Below are positions 17,586-25,910 of a stretch of DNA of 64,000 bases, in pieces (the stretch's first letter is position 1; every line of letters starts with the position of its first letter). This DNA is from Laterigemmans sp052161645. Its GTDB lineage: Bacteria > Planctomycetota > Planctomycetia > Pirellulales > Pirellulaceae. The position numbers were made by a program, and so were the translations under genes. The stretch is taken from NCBI GenBank assembly GCA_052161645.1, contig CP197414.1. One strand, 5' to 3'. Under the pieces are notes generated by a model. It made no database searches and was not told where the DNA came from. It saw only the letters and a list, made by a program, of their open reading frames with translations.

Positions 17586-18703
17586 GTGAGACGGTGCTGC
17601 AGTTCGGGGCTGGACGATTTCTTCGGGGTTTCATCGATCGCTTCATCAGCGAACTGAATCACGGTGGCCAGCAATTGGGGTCGGTGGTTGTCGTGCAATC
17701 GACCGCGGGGGCTCGGGCTGAGCTTTTGAATCAAGCTGTTGATGGCTTCACCGTGGTCGTGCGGGGCCGCGAGCAGGGAGAGCTGATTGACCGCGAAGTA
17801 AAGGTTCACAGCATCTCGCGAGCTTTGGTGGCCGATCAGCAGTGGCAGCAAGTGTTGGATTTTGCCACCAGCGAGTCGCTGGGGCTGATCGTCAGTAATG
17901 CGACGGAGGCCGGCTACGTGCTCAGCCCGTCACCGCAGCCTGCGAAAGCACCGGCGACCTTGCCCGGAAAATTGACCGCCGTGTTGGCTGCGCGATTTGC
18001 AGCCGACCTGCCGCCGCTGACCATCTTGCCCTGCGAGTTAATCTCACGGAATGCCGATCGACTCCGCGAATTGGTGCTGGAGCAAGCCGATCAATGGGGC
18101 TTGCCGGCCACTTTTCGGCACTACGCTGGCGACATGTGTTACTGGTTAAATAATTTGGTCGATTGCATGATCTCGGATTTACCCCAAGATGATCCGCGGG
18201 TTTTAAGCGATCCGTTGGCGATTACCGCCGAGCCGTATGCGCTACTGGCAATTGAAAACCCTCAGCACGTAGCGGTACCACTGGCTGATCATCCGGCGGT
18301 TCAGGTCGTGGACGATCTGGAACCTTATTACTTGCGAAAAGTTCGCGTGCTCAATGGGATTCATACCGCCATGGTGGCGCGTTATCTGAATAGCGATCTT
18401 GCGACGGTCCAAGCGGTGTTGGAAGATGCCGCAGGCTGGCGGTGGACTCGCGATTTGCTGTATGGGGAGATCTTGCCAACGTTGATTGGCAAAGTCGACG
18501 GGGCGGTAGAGTTTGTGGACACCACGATTGAACGCTTCCGCAATCCCTTCATGGCCCATCGGCTCAGCGACATTCGTTTGAATCACGAGCAGAAAGTCAT
18601 TGTTAGATTGTTGCCAACGGCGGACGATTTCGAGCGACTCTTTGGGCACCGCCCGCCACTGATACAAAACGCCATTGAAACGGAACTGGAGCCGGTCGGG
18701 TGA
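17582..18703 (+). CDS. uxaB: Tagaturonate reductase-like mannitol dehydrogenase family protein (short)
   Basis: About 373 residues of the polyol/mannitol dehydrogenase family. The N-terminal Rossmann motif is LQFGAGRFLRGFIDRF; the family signature K-x4-N-x2-H occurs in KVRVLNGIHTAMV. Similarity to UxaB is clear in FSNATEAG-like IVSNATEAGYVLS, LPCELISRNADRLRELVL and RFRNPFMAHRLSDIRLNHEQK. E. coli UxaB is about 480 residues, so this one lacks roughly the last 100; the reading frame ends in an intact ATGA/TGATG junction, so it looks like a natural short form rather than a frameshift. It should reduce D-tagaturonate to D-altronate with NADH. The uxaB name is by homology and pathway context. Confidence 0.8.
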   Translation: MSETVLQFGAGRFLRGFIDRFISELNHGGQQLGSVVVVQSTAGARAELLNQAVDGFTVVVRGREQGELIDREVKVHSISRALVADQQWQQVLDFATSESLGLIVSNATEAGYVLSPSPQPAKAPATLPGKLTAVLAARFAADLPPLTILPCELISRNADRLRELVLEQADQWGLPATFRHYAGDMCYWLNNLVDCMISDLPQDDPRVLSDPLAITAEPYALLAIENPQHVAVPLADHPAVQVVDDLEPYYLRKVRVLNGIHTAMVARYLNSDLATVQAVLEDAAGWRWTRDLLYGEILPTLIGKVDGAVEFVDTTIERFRNPFMAHRLSDIRLNHEQKVIVRLLPTADDFERLFGHRPPLIQNAIETELEPVG

Positions 18704-19353
18704 TGAGCAGACAGGAGATACTTAGCCGGATTGAGGCGAGTGGAATCGTAGCGGTAATCCGAGCCGACAATGCCGAGCAGGCTGTGCAGACTTGCCGCGC
18801 GCTGGCCGCTGGTGGTGTGATTGCTTGGGAAATTGCCATGACAACTCCCGGAGCCCTGCGCGCCATCGAGCGGGTTGCTGATGAACTGGGTGATCAAGGC
18901 TTGCCCGGAGTGGGAACGGTGTTGGATACCGAAACGGCGGTCGCCGCGGTACATGCCGGTGCTCAATTTGTATTCGCGCCGATCATTGAACCCAAAGTGA
19001 TTGAAGCGGTACACCGCTATGATCGCGTGATGGTTCCGGGCGGTTTGACCCCCACGGAGATCGCCACCGCTTGGGCCGCCGGGGCTGACCTGGTGAAAGT
19101 CTTTCCGGCAAATCATTTTGGTCCCCAGTACTTTCGCGACCTGCAAGGCCCGTTACCCCAAGTCCGCCTGACACCGACAGGTGGTGTCGATCTCACCACC
19201 GGAGCCGCTTGGATTCAGGCGGGTGCGGTTGCTTTGGGAGTCGGCAGTTCGTTGGTCAAGAAAGACTATATTCGTAATCAACAGTGGGATCGGCTGAGCC
19301 AACTCGCTGCTGAATTTATTCAACTTGTTACCACAGCACGTTCAGCCGATTAA
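18703..19353 (+). CDS. eda: 2-keto-3-deoxy-(6-phospho)gluconate aldolase
   Basis: 216 residues, normal KDPG/KHG aldolase length. The Schiff-base lysine is in ADLVKVFPANHFGP, the general-acid glutamate in AWEIAMTTPGA, and the phosphate-binding loop in LTPTGGVDLTTG and GAVALGVGSSL. It splits 2-keto-3-deoxy-6-phosphogluconate into pyruvate and glyceraldehyde 3-phosphate; activity on the unphosphorylated sugar acid is possible because no KDG kinase gene is seen in the operon. Its ATG overlaps the preceding TGA by one base (TGATG). Confidence 0.92.
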   Translation: MSRQEILSRIEASGIVAVIRADNAEQAVQTCRALAAGGVIAWEIAMTTPGALRAIERVADELGDQGLPGVGTVLDTETAVAAVHAGAQFVFAPIIEPKVIEAVHRYDRVMVPGGLTPTEIATAWAAGADLVKVFPANHFGPQYFRDLQGPLPQVRLTPTGGVDLTTGAAWIQAGAVALGVGSSLVKKDYIRNQQWDRLSQLAAEFIQLVTTARSAD

Positions 19354-20181
19354 ATGAAATCTTGTCTCACTGTCTCGCTAGTCGAAGAAGCTCGCGGTGG
19401 TCCCTTTGTGTTGTGGGATGGAATTCCCGCCGCCTGTAAAACGGCTTCGCAACTCGGTTACCATGCAATTGAAATTTTTCCCCCAGGACCTCAAGCAATC
19501 GATCCCGAAAGTTTAGGGGCGATGCTGCGGGATCATAATCTAAAACTGGCGGCGGTCGGCACGGGAGCGGGCTGGGTTAAGCATCGTCTCCAGTTAGCCG
19601 ACGCAGACGAAGGTCGTCGTGCCGCGGCGATCGATTTTGTCAAATCAATTATCGATGTGGCCGGCTGCTTGGGGGCGGTTGCTATCATTGGTTCGATGCA
19701 GGGACGATCAGGCGATGGGGTCTCAGCGGAGGCGGCTCGTGGCTACTTGGCGGAAGCACTGGAAATCTGCGGTCAGCACGCTGCGCAATACCAAGTGCCG
19801 CTGATCTATGAACCTCTGAACCGCTACGAGACCAACCAAGTCAACACGGTCGCCGAGGGTGTGCGGCTGTTGGAATCGCTCGACACCGACAACGTAAAAC
19901 TGCTGTGCGACTTGTTTCACATGCAGATTGAGGAAGCCGACTTGGCGGCCGCTTTGCGGATTGGTGGCACCCACGTGGGGCACGTACATTTTGTCGACTC
20001 CAATCGTCGCCCGGTCGGTGAAGGTCACATCGATTTCCGCAGCATCATCGCCGCGCTTCGCGAGATCGGTTACGACGGGTATTTGTCGGCTGAGGCTTTT
20101 CCCTGGCCCTCGCAACAGCGTGCGGCGGAACGCACGATCGAAGCCTTTCGCTATTGGACAGGTCGCAGCGAAACAGACTGA
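19354..20181 (+). CDS. Sugar phosphate isomerase/epimerase-like TIM barrel protein
   Basis: 275 residues of the AP-endonuclease-2-like/xylose isomerase-like TIM barrel family. Metal-ligand candidates are visible: E in PLIYEPLNRYETN, D and H in CDLFHMQIEE, H in HVGHVHFVDSNRR, and E in YLSAEAFPWP. These match the pattern of ketose 3-epimerases and related enzymes. Its ATG directly follows the aldolase TAA. In this operon it may epimerise a keto-acid or ketose intermediate, or serve a side branch; I cannot choose. The last codons lie in the first copy of a 14-bp tandem repeat. Confidence 0.85.
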   Translation: MKSCLTVSLVEEARGGPFVLWDGIPAACKTASQLGYHAIEIFPPGPQAIDPESLGAMLRDHNLKLAAVGTGAGWVKHRLQLADADEGRRAAAIDFVKSIIDVAGCLGAVAIIGSMQGRSGDGVSAEAARGYLAEALEICGQHAAQYQVPLIYEPLNRYETNQVNTVAEGVRLLESLDTDNVKLLCDLFHMQIEEADLAAALRIGGTHVGHVHFVDSNRRPVGEGHIDFRSIIAALREIGYDGYLSAEAFPWPSQQRAAERTIEAFRYWTGRSETD

Positions 20182-20225
20182 TCGAAACAGACTGATCGAA
20201 ACAGACTGATCGAAACAGACTGATC
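20170..20225 (+). repeat. Four exact copies of a 14-bp tandem repeat
   Basis: GAAACAGACTGATC is repeated four times without a change at 20170-20183, 20184-20197, 20198-20211 and 20212-20225. The stop codon of the epimerase gene lies inside the first copy, so extra copies do not alter the protein. It separates the epimerase from the mutarotase gene and could vary in copy number through slippage. Confidence 0.95.
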
Positions 20226-20285
20226 GCGACGGCACGAGTGGGGCACTGATTCTGTTTACCGTTTCTTTTCGGCAATGAGGCACAC

Positions 20286-20732
20286 ATGTTACGACATCAA
20301 CTGATCCATCCAGAAATCAGCGCGATTCTGGCCCGAGCCGGACATCACAGCGCGATCTTAATCGCGGATGGCAACTATCCGGCGGCCAGCAAGAAAGGGC
20401 CAAACGCCGAGATCGTCAGCCTCAACCTGATGCCCGGCGTGGTGACTTGCGATCAAGTCCTGCAAGCGGTGCTGTCGGCGGTGCCGATCGAACAAATTCG
20501 CACCATGCAATATGAAACCAGCGGGCCCTATGCTTTAGCTGGGGATCCGCCCGTGTGGGACGAGTATCGCCGGACGATTGCTTCGGCGGGCCTCGAATTG
20601 TCGCTCGAGCCAGTCGACAAATGGGCGTTTTATGACGCGGTGGCCACACCAGACCACGTGTTAACGATTCAAACTGCCGACCAACAGCGGTATGCGAATA
20701 TTCTGCTGTCGATAGGCGTGCGGATGGATTGA
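20286..20732 (+). CDS. FucU/RbsD family sugar mutarotase
   Basis: 148 residues, typical for the RbsD/FucU family. The family histidine and aspartate appear in AGHHSAILIADGNYPA (early), and the C-terminal KWAFYDAVATPDHVLTIQT fits the FucU fold. The enzyme speeds exchange of alpha and beta anomers; FucU acts on L-fucose. As the last gene of the operon it would supply the anomer used by the aldose dehydrogenase, which supports a sugar of the L-galacto configuration as the substrate. GAGG lies about eight bases before the ATG. Confidence 0.9.
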   Translation: MLRHQLIHPEISAILARAGHHSAILIADGNYPAASKKGPNAEIVSLNLMPGVVTCDQVLQAVLSAVPIEQIRTMQYETSGPYALAGDPPVWDEYRRTIASAGLELSLEPVDKWAFYDAVATPDHVLTIQTADQQRYANILLSIGVRMD

Positions 20733-20749
20733 GAATTAGTGGGGGCGAT

Positions 20750-21415
20750 TTAGAAGCCGTAAGAGAAACCCCAGCTCGAACCACGATGCCGTCGCGGTGG
20801 ATGATAATAGTGACGCGAGGGAACCACGTAGGTCGGCACCACGTGCACCGGACGCTCAATATAGATCGGTTGCTGTTGCACGATCGGAGCTTGGCTGGTG
20901 ACGGGAGCCGGCTGACCAACCGAGGCCCGCTGCATGGCTGAGATGACTTGCTCGCTGACGCCATTTTGGTGCAATTGAATGATGTCAGAGACTTCCAAGC
21001 GTCGTTGCACGCCACGCTCCATGATTTGATTGATCACGATGGAATCACTCAAACCACTGCGACTCATCGACACGACATCGGCGATGGAGACGGTTTGCTG
21101 AATGGCTGCGGCACGCTGCTGTTGGACTGCGTAGGACTGTTGTTGCTGCTGGTGATAGTAACGCGAAGCTTGCATCTGTTGTTCGCGTGCTTTGGCGTTG
21201 CCCAACGCTCCGCCCGCCAGTGCTCCGACGGCTCCGCCAATCACAGCCCCGGCCCCAGCCTCACCATTATTGTCACCAATAATGCCTCCAGCGATCGCAC
21301 CAGCGATACCGCCCAACGTTGCCCCACGCTGGGTTTGCGGCTGCCATTGGCCCTGGGTGTTGGCGACTGGCAATACGACAAGCAAGGTAGCGGTAAAGAT
21401 AATTGAACGGTTCAT
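20750..21415 (-). CDS. Glycine-zipper surface-antigen-like protein
   Basis: About 221 residues from ATG 21415. A signal peptide (MNRSIIFTATLLVVLPVANT) precedes a glycine-zipper segment with repeated GGxxGAxxGG-type spacing (GGIAGAIAGGIIGDN, GAVIGGAVGALAGGALG), like 17-kDa surface antigens and small outer-membrane proteins. Then follow a glutamine-rich linker, a helical part with VVSMSRSGLSDSIVINQIM and a YV/PS/H-rich tail. It is probably inserted in or attached to the outer membrane. It converges on the mutarotase gene with a 17-base gap. Function unknown. Confidence 0.85.
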   Translation of the reverse strand: MNRSIIFTATLLVVLPVANTQGQWQPQTQRGATLGGIAGAIAGGIIGDNNGEAGAGAVIGGAVGALAGGALGNAKAREQQMQASRYYHQQQQQSYAVQQQRAAAIQQTVSIADVVSMSRSGLSDSIVINQIMERGVQRRLEVSDIIQLHQNGVSEQVISAMQRASVGQPAPVTSQAPIVQQQPIYIERPVHVVPTYVVPSRHYYHPPRRHRGSSWGFSYGF

Positions 21416-21559
21416 GGCGACTGTTCCCACGTCAATTTTAATCCTTGGGGCTGATGCCAAACAGGGACATCCGCGCACCGGTTGTTATCGGTTTGAGAAC
21501 AGAGATAGATTGAACTTAAATTCCAATCAATCCCAAAAGTCGCCTTTAACCGTTCCAGA

Positions 21560-23299
21560 TTAAGGACGTGGGGCAGCTGTGGCCAGCTCTTCCAGTTCGT
21601 CGCGTCCCACCCGAGCGCAGAAATCGCCCAGTGTCTCTCCATCTTGACGATGTAATTTGAAGGCCGAGAAAACTCCCACCAGCTCGTCGACCAAAACCGT
21701 GTAGGGGACTAAGTCTTTGTAGATAAAGCCCAGGCGATGTCCCAACAGCGCGCCACCCATGAAGACCGTGTATTTGTCTTTGGCTTTGCCCACAATCCCA
21801 ATGTCGGCGTTGTAGGGACGCGCACAGCCGTTCGGGCAGCCTGTCATGCGAATCGTAAAGGCGTCACGATCAAGTCCGAGCTTGGCCAGCGGACCTTCCA
21901 GGTGATCAATGATGGTAGGCAAAATCCGTTCGCTTTCGGTGATCGCTAAACCACAGGTGGGCAGCGCCACGCAAGCCATCGACCAGCGACGCACCGTGCT
22001 GGTTTGTTCGGTCATGCGAATATTGTGGCGAGTGCAAATCGCCTCCAATCGCGCTCGATCGTCCGCTTGCAGATCACAAAAAATAATGCTTTGGTGTGCC
22101 GTCAAGCGGATCTCTGGATTCAGCTCCGCACAAATTTCCCGCATCGCCGTCTTTAATTGGCGTTGCTCGTTGTCATAGAGACGACCGTTCTCAATATTGA
22201 GGCCATAAGACCAAAGTCCATCTCCTTGCTCCTGCCACCCCATGTGGTCATCAAAACCATGCACGTCATCGGGCGTGCACTCAGCTAGCGGAGCACCAAA
22301 GTACTCTTCCACTTTTTCTCGGAACTTGGCAATGCCCCAATCGTTGACCAAGTATTTCATCCGCGCCCGCTTGCGGTCTTCGCGATTGCCAAAATCACGT
22401 TGCACCATGATGATCGCTTTGCAGACATCGACCACTTGGTCGGGCGTCACGAAAGCCATCCGCTGGGCAAGAGCCGGAAAGGTTTTTGAGGCGCTCGGTG
22501 TGGTTCCCAAGCCGCCACCGACAAGCACGTTGTAACCAGTGATCTGATCGTCACGGACGACCGCCAGCAGGCCAATGTCGTGCGTGTAAATGTCGATGCA
22601 ATTGTCTTCGGGCAAGGCCAGCGACATTTTGAATTTCCGCGGCAAGTATGTTTTCCCATACAACGGTTCAACAATGTCACTCTCCTCCGCGCCGGCGGCC
22701 AAGTATTTTTCACCGGTCTCCTGATCGGTTAACCACAGTTCGTGATAGGCTTTCGTACGCGGTGCCAGTTCGAGCGCCAGGGTGTGAGCCAGGCTCTGCA
22801 TTTCTTGATGAGGCCCCGAGGCACGCTTGGCGGGACAGCACATGACGTTGCGATTGACGTCACCACAAGCGGCCAGTGTCGATAATCCGACGCGATGGAT
22901 GGTACTGATGGCGGTCTTCAAGTCACCTTTGACGATCCCATGCAACTGAATCGCTTGCCGCGTCGTCAATTTCATCGTGGCGTTACCGATGGAATCGCAC
23001 AAATCGAGGTGCGCGATGAATTGAGCCGCCGTCATGATGCCGGCAGGAATCCGCGAGCGGAGCATCATCGAAAACTGCTTGTCGAGCCCCAGCTTCTTGG
23101 CCTTCGTCCGCAGGTCGCGATCGTCTTGCTGGTAGCTGCCGTGAAATTTCAGCAGCTGAATGCTGTCTTTGTCAAAGTGATCCGAATCGGACTTCAGCTC
23201 TTCGCCAAGCGTTCCAAATAAGAAGCCACTCTCCTGCTTGATGGTTTCGACCGCACTCAATTTAGGGGCGGCGGTGCCTTGGGGGGTATCTGTGGACAT
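21560..23299 (-). CDS. cysI: Sulfite reductase hemoprotein beta-subunit type
   Basis: About 579 residues from ATG 23299 (AAGGAT about ten bases upstream). The start of the core, KFHGSYQQDDRD, and the siroheme/4Fe-4S cysteines CVALPTC and TGCPNGCARPY are characteristic of the sulfite reductase beta subunit; RLTAHQSIIFCDL and the two pseudo-repeat halves also fit. The enzyme reduces sulfite to sulfide in the cytoplasm for cysteine synthesis. No flavoprotein (cysJ) lies nearby, so electrons may come from a ferredoxin or an unlinked flavoprotein. A 130-base gap separates it from the CorA-like gene. Confidence 0.93.
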   Translation of the reverse strand: MSTDTPQGTAAPKLSAVETIKQESGFLFGTLGEELKSDSDHFDKDSIQLLKFHGSYQQDDRDLRTKAKKLGLDKQFSMMLRSRIPAGIMTAAQFIAHLDLCDSIGNATMKLTTRQAIQLHGIVKGDLKTAISTIHRVGLSTLAACGDVNRNVMCCPAKRASGPHQEMQSLAHTLALELAPRTKAYHELWLTDQETGEKYLAAGAEESDIVEPLYGKTYLPRKFKMSLALPEDNCIDIYTHDIGLLAVVRDDQITGYNVLVGGGLGTTPSASKTFPALAQRMAFVTPDQVVDVCKAIIMVQRDFGNREDRKRARMKYLVNDWGIAKFREKVEEYFGAPLAECTPDDVHGFDDHMGWQEQGDGLWSYGLNIENGRLYDNEQRQLKTAMREICAELNPEIRLTAHQSIIFCDLQADDRARLEAICTRHNIRMTEQTSTVRRWSMACVALPTCGLAITESERILPTIIDHLEGPLAKLGLDRDAFTIRMTGCPNGCARPYNADIGIVGKAKDKYTVFMGGALLGHRLGFIYKDLVPYTVLVDELVGVFSAFKLHRQDGETLGDFCARVGRDELEELATAAPRP

Positions 23300-23428
23300 C
23301 GCTTGCACGATCCTTGTGGCTAATCCGAAGTAAATAGATTAATTCAGTCAACATTGGCTGCTTACGTTGACTATAGCGATTTGGATCCAGAATGGGAAGC
23401 GATTCATATGGGGGCGTGCGTTAGTTAC

Positions 23429-24178
23429 TCACCCTTCTTGCTGCCTGCTGGGGCGGGTGATGATCGTGGCCAACACGGCACCGCAGAGCAATCCCAAGGC
23501 AACGATGGCCAACAACGGCAGCGGGGGAGCGTAACGCTCCAGACCGTGTTCGAGGTTGACCCCAAAGATGGCACACAGCGTGGCCACGGGGAAAAAGAAT
23601 GCCACCAAGACATTCAGGCGATGGGCGGAGACTGCCATTTTGCGGCTCATGCGAGCTTCTTCCTCGGCCCTTCTGGCGATGGCAAAATCGAGTCCATTTT
23701 TGGTGTTTGTGTACAAGAGGTCAGCGGTGCGTTCGATTTCGTAGGCTTGATCGCGGAGATTGATTAAGCCGCGATCAGCGGAAATTTGTTTGCGTGCTTC
23801 CTGCAAGACGCTGTGCATGTGACTGGCGGCTCGGTGCAGCGGGGCGACCCCTTCGAGCACTTGAAAGTAGTCGGCCGCCGTCGCGGCGCGGTCTTCTTGT
23901 TGGTCGTAATCCTGCAAGACATCGGAGTATTCCGCGAGGTGTTTGCTGATCGCAGCGGCTCCGCCACCGAACTCGCTCGATTTCCAGGTACCGTCGGGAT
24001 GACGCCAGAAATACCGTCCTTGTCGCTGGACCTCGTTTGGCTCGGGGGCTTTGTGCAGCACCAGCAACAGGTGGCCATCGGCGAACATTGCCCGCTGTCG
24101 ACCAGGGCGATCTCCAAGGCGAGCACGAAATTCTTCGGGAACTTCCCACACTCGCGGCAACACAGAACGGACTTCCAT
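23429..24178 (-). CDS. CorA-like divalent cation transport protein
   Basis: About 249 residues from ATG 24178, which has AGGAAA six to seven bases upstream; an in-frame GTG at 24208 is an alternative. A long, mostly helical cytoplasmic part (TADLLYTNTKNGLDFAIARR, then RMSRKMAVSAHRLNVLV) leads to two C-terminal membrane helices. The loop after the first helix reads FGVN, where CorA has the selectivity motif GMN. The protein is shorter than typical CorA (about 316). It therefore resembles CorA but ion specificity is unsure. Confidence 0.8.
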   Translation of the reverse strand: MEVRSVLPRVWEVPEEFRARLGDRPGRQRAMFADGHLLLVLHKAPEPNEVQRQGRYFWRHPDGTWKSSEFGGGAAAISKHLAEYSDVLQDYDQQEDRAATAADYFQVLEGVAPLHRAASHMHSVLQEARKQISADRGLINLRDQAYEIERTADLLYTNTKNGLDFAIARRAEEEARMSRKMAVSAHRLNVLVAFFFPVATLCAIFGVNLEHGLERYAPPLPLLAIVALGLLCGAVLATIITRPSRQQEG

Positions 24179-24273
24179 CAGCAGTTTCCTGGTGGGAACT
24201 TGGGGCACTCGTTTGAGTCAAGCGACTTTCACGACTACGATTTTTGAATCGTCGCGCTAATTAGCAGCAAAGC

Positions 24274-25839
24274 TTAACTGGCCGCCATGGCAGCCGCCAT
24301 GATGTTTTCTTCGCTGGCCTCGGCTCGGGAGAACTCGGCTGTTAGTTGGCCCTCGCTGAGCACCAAGATGCGGTCGGAAACAGTTAGCAATTCGGGCAGC
24401 TCGCTGGAAGTGAAGATAATCGCCAATCCTTGGCTGCTGAGTGAATCGAGCAAACGATACATTTCAGCCTTAGCACCTACGTCGATCCCCCGCGTGGGAT
24501 CGTCCAGCAGCAGCACTTTGGGTTCGGTTAACAGCCAGCGTCCGATGATACATTTTTGCTGATTACCGCCGCTGAGGCTAGTGATTGCGGTGGTTTGACT
24601 GGCGGATCGAACGCCCAAGCGGCCGATGGTTTCCGTGGTCATTGCTTGTTCTTGCCGTCGCTCGATGAGTCCCGATTTCATCACCTGATTGAGTCGACAG
24701 AGGGTGATGTTTTCGCGCACGTTCATCTGCGGAAACAGTCCCAGGCGTTTGCGATCTTCGGTCACCATGGCGATACCAGCCTGTTTGGCTTCGGCTGGAT
24801 GCGTGAAGCAAACTTTTTTTCCCTGCAGCAAGACATCGCCTTGGGGTGGCGTGGGACTGGCACCGAAAAGGCACTCCAGCAGCTCGGTCCGACCGGCCCC
24901 CATCAGCCCGGCGATCCCCAAAATTTCGCCTTGGCGAAGGTTGAACGAGACATCTTTGAGCCGGTACTTTCGCACATGTTCGGGCCACGGTAAGGAGAGG
25001 TTGCGGACCTCCAAGACGATTTCGCCGGGCTTGCGATCGGCATGCAATTGGACAGATTCAATCTCACGTCCGACCATCCATTTGGTAATTTCCGCTGGGC
25101 TGGTTTCATCCCTGGAGACAATCTTTACCACGCGGCCGTCACGCATCACCATGATCCGGTCGGAGAGTCGAAAGACTTCTTCCATCTTGTGTGAGATGTA
25201 GAGAATCGTGACCCCCGCGGCACGCAATTTTTCAATCACGCGGAATAGCCTGCTGACTTCGGATTCCGTCAAGGCGCTGGTCGGTTCGTCCATGATCAAA
25301 ATCTTGGCGTCCAAGGAGAGCGCTTTGGCAATCTCGACCAGCTGTTGGTCGCCGATCCGCAACTGACCCACGGGGCGACGCGGGTCAACTTGGCAATCCA
25401 ACATTTCAAATAACTCACCAGCGGCGCCTTGCATTGCTCGATTGTTAAGCATCCCCAGGGGGCCACACTTTTCTCGGCCCAAGAAGATATTGGCCGCGAC
25501 GGAAAGTTCTTCGACTAGATTTAATTCCTGATGGATGATGCTGATGCCAGCCTCTTCGGCTTGACGAGTGCCTTGAAATCGCACCGTTTGGCCGTTTACT
25601 TGTAATTCACCTTCGTAGCTGGTCAGCACACCGGAAAGGATCTTCATCAGTGTGCTTTTCCCTGCTCCGTTCTCTCCACATATCGAAAGGAATTCGCCCG
25701 GTTTCACGTCAAAGGAAACATCGGCCAGCGCGACCACACCGGGAAATCGTTTCGTCACTTGCTGGAAGCAAATCACGGAATCGGCGACAGCGACCGAAGC
25801 GGCGGGGTGAGTGGCGGCGGACAAGGGTGCGGGTTCCAA
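24274..25839 (-). CDS. Sugar ABC transporter ATP-binding protein (RbsA/MglA type)
   Basis: 521 residues with two fused ATPase domains, as in RbsA and MglA. Domain one has Walker A GENGAGKST, a signature-like RIGDQQLVEIAKAL and Walker B LIMDEPTSAL. Domain two has the usual degenerate Walker A region AGLMGAGRTELLE, signature LSGGNQQKCIIGRW and LLLDDPTRGID. It powers import of a monosaccharide through the neighbouring permease. The frame has no early ATG; TTG at 25839 is used here and other non-ATG starts are possible. It lies 71 bases after the permease gene. Confidence 0.92.
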   Translation of the reverse strand: MEPAPLSAATHPAASVAVADSVICFQQVTKRFPGVVALADVSFDVKPGEFLSICGENGAGKSTLMKILSGVLTSYEGELQVNGQTVRFQGTRQAEEAGISIIHQELNLVEELSVAANIFLGREKCGPLGMLNNRAMQGAAGELFEMLDCQVDPRRPVGQLRIGDQQLVEIAKALSLDAKILIMDEPTSALTESEVSRLFRVIEKLRAAGVTILYISHKMEEVFRLSDRIMVMRDGRVVKIVSRDETSPAEITKWMVGREIESVQLHADRKPGEIVLEVRNLSLPWPEHVRKYRLKDVSFNLRQGEILGIAGLMGAGRTELLECLFGASPTPPQGDVLLQGKKVCFTHPAEAKQAGIAMVTEDRKRLGLFPQMNVRENITLCRLNQVMKSGLIERRQEQAMTTETIGRLGVRSASQTTAITSLSGGNQQKCIIGRWLLTEPKVLLLDDPTRGIDVGAKAEMYRLLDSLSSQGLAIIFTSSELPELLTVSDRILVLSEGQLTAEFSRAEASEENIMAAAMAAS

Positions 25840-25910
25840 CTGCGGGTCAGCGTGACGACTTAGCGTGAAAAGTTAGAGCGTGATGGGCATGGGGTAAAAA
25901 CCTCGCAGCA

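Noticed and set aside
20170..20225. Possible CRISPR-like array
   Set aside because: Units are 14 bases with no spacers, so this is a simple tandem repeat; no cas genes are near.
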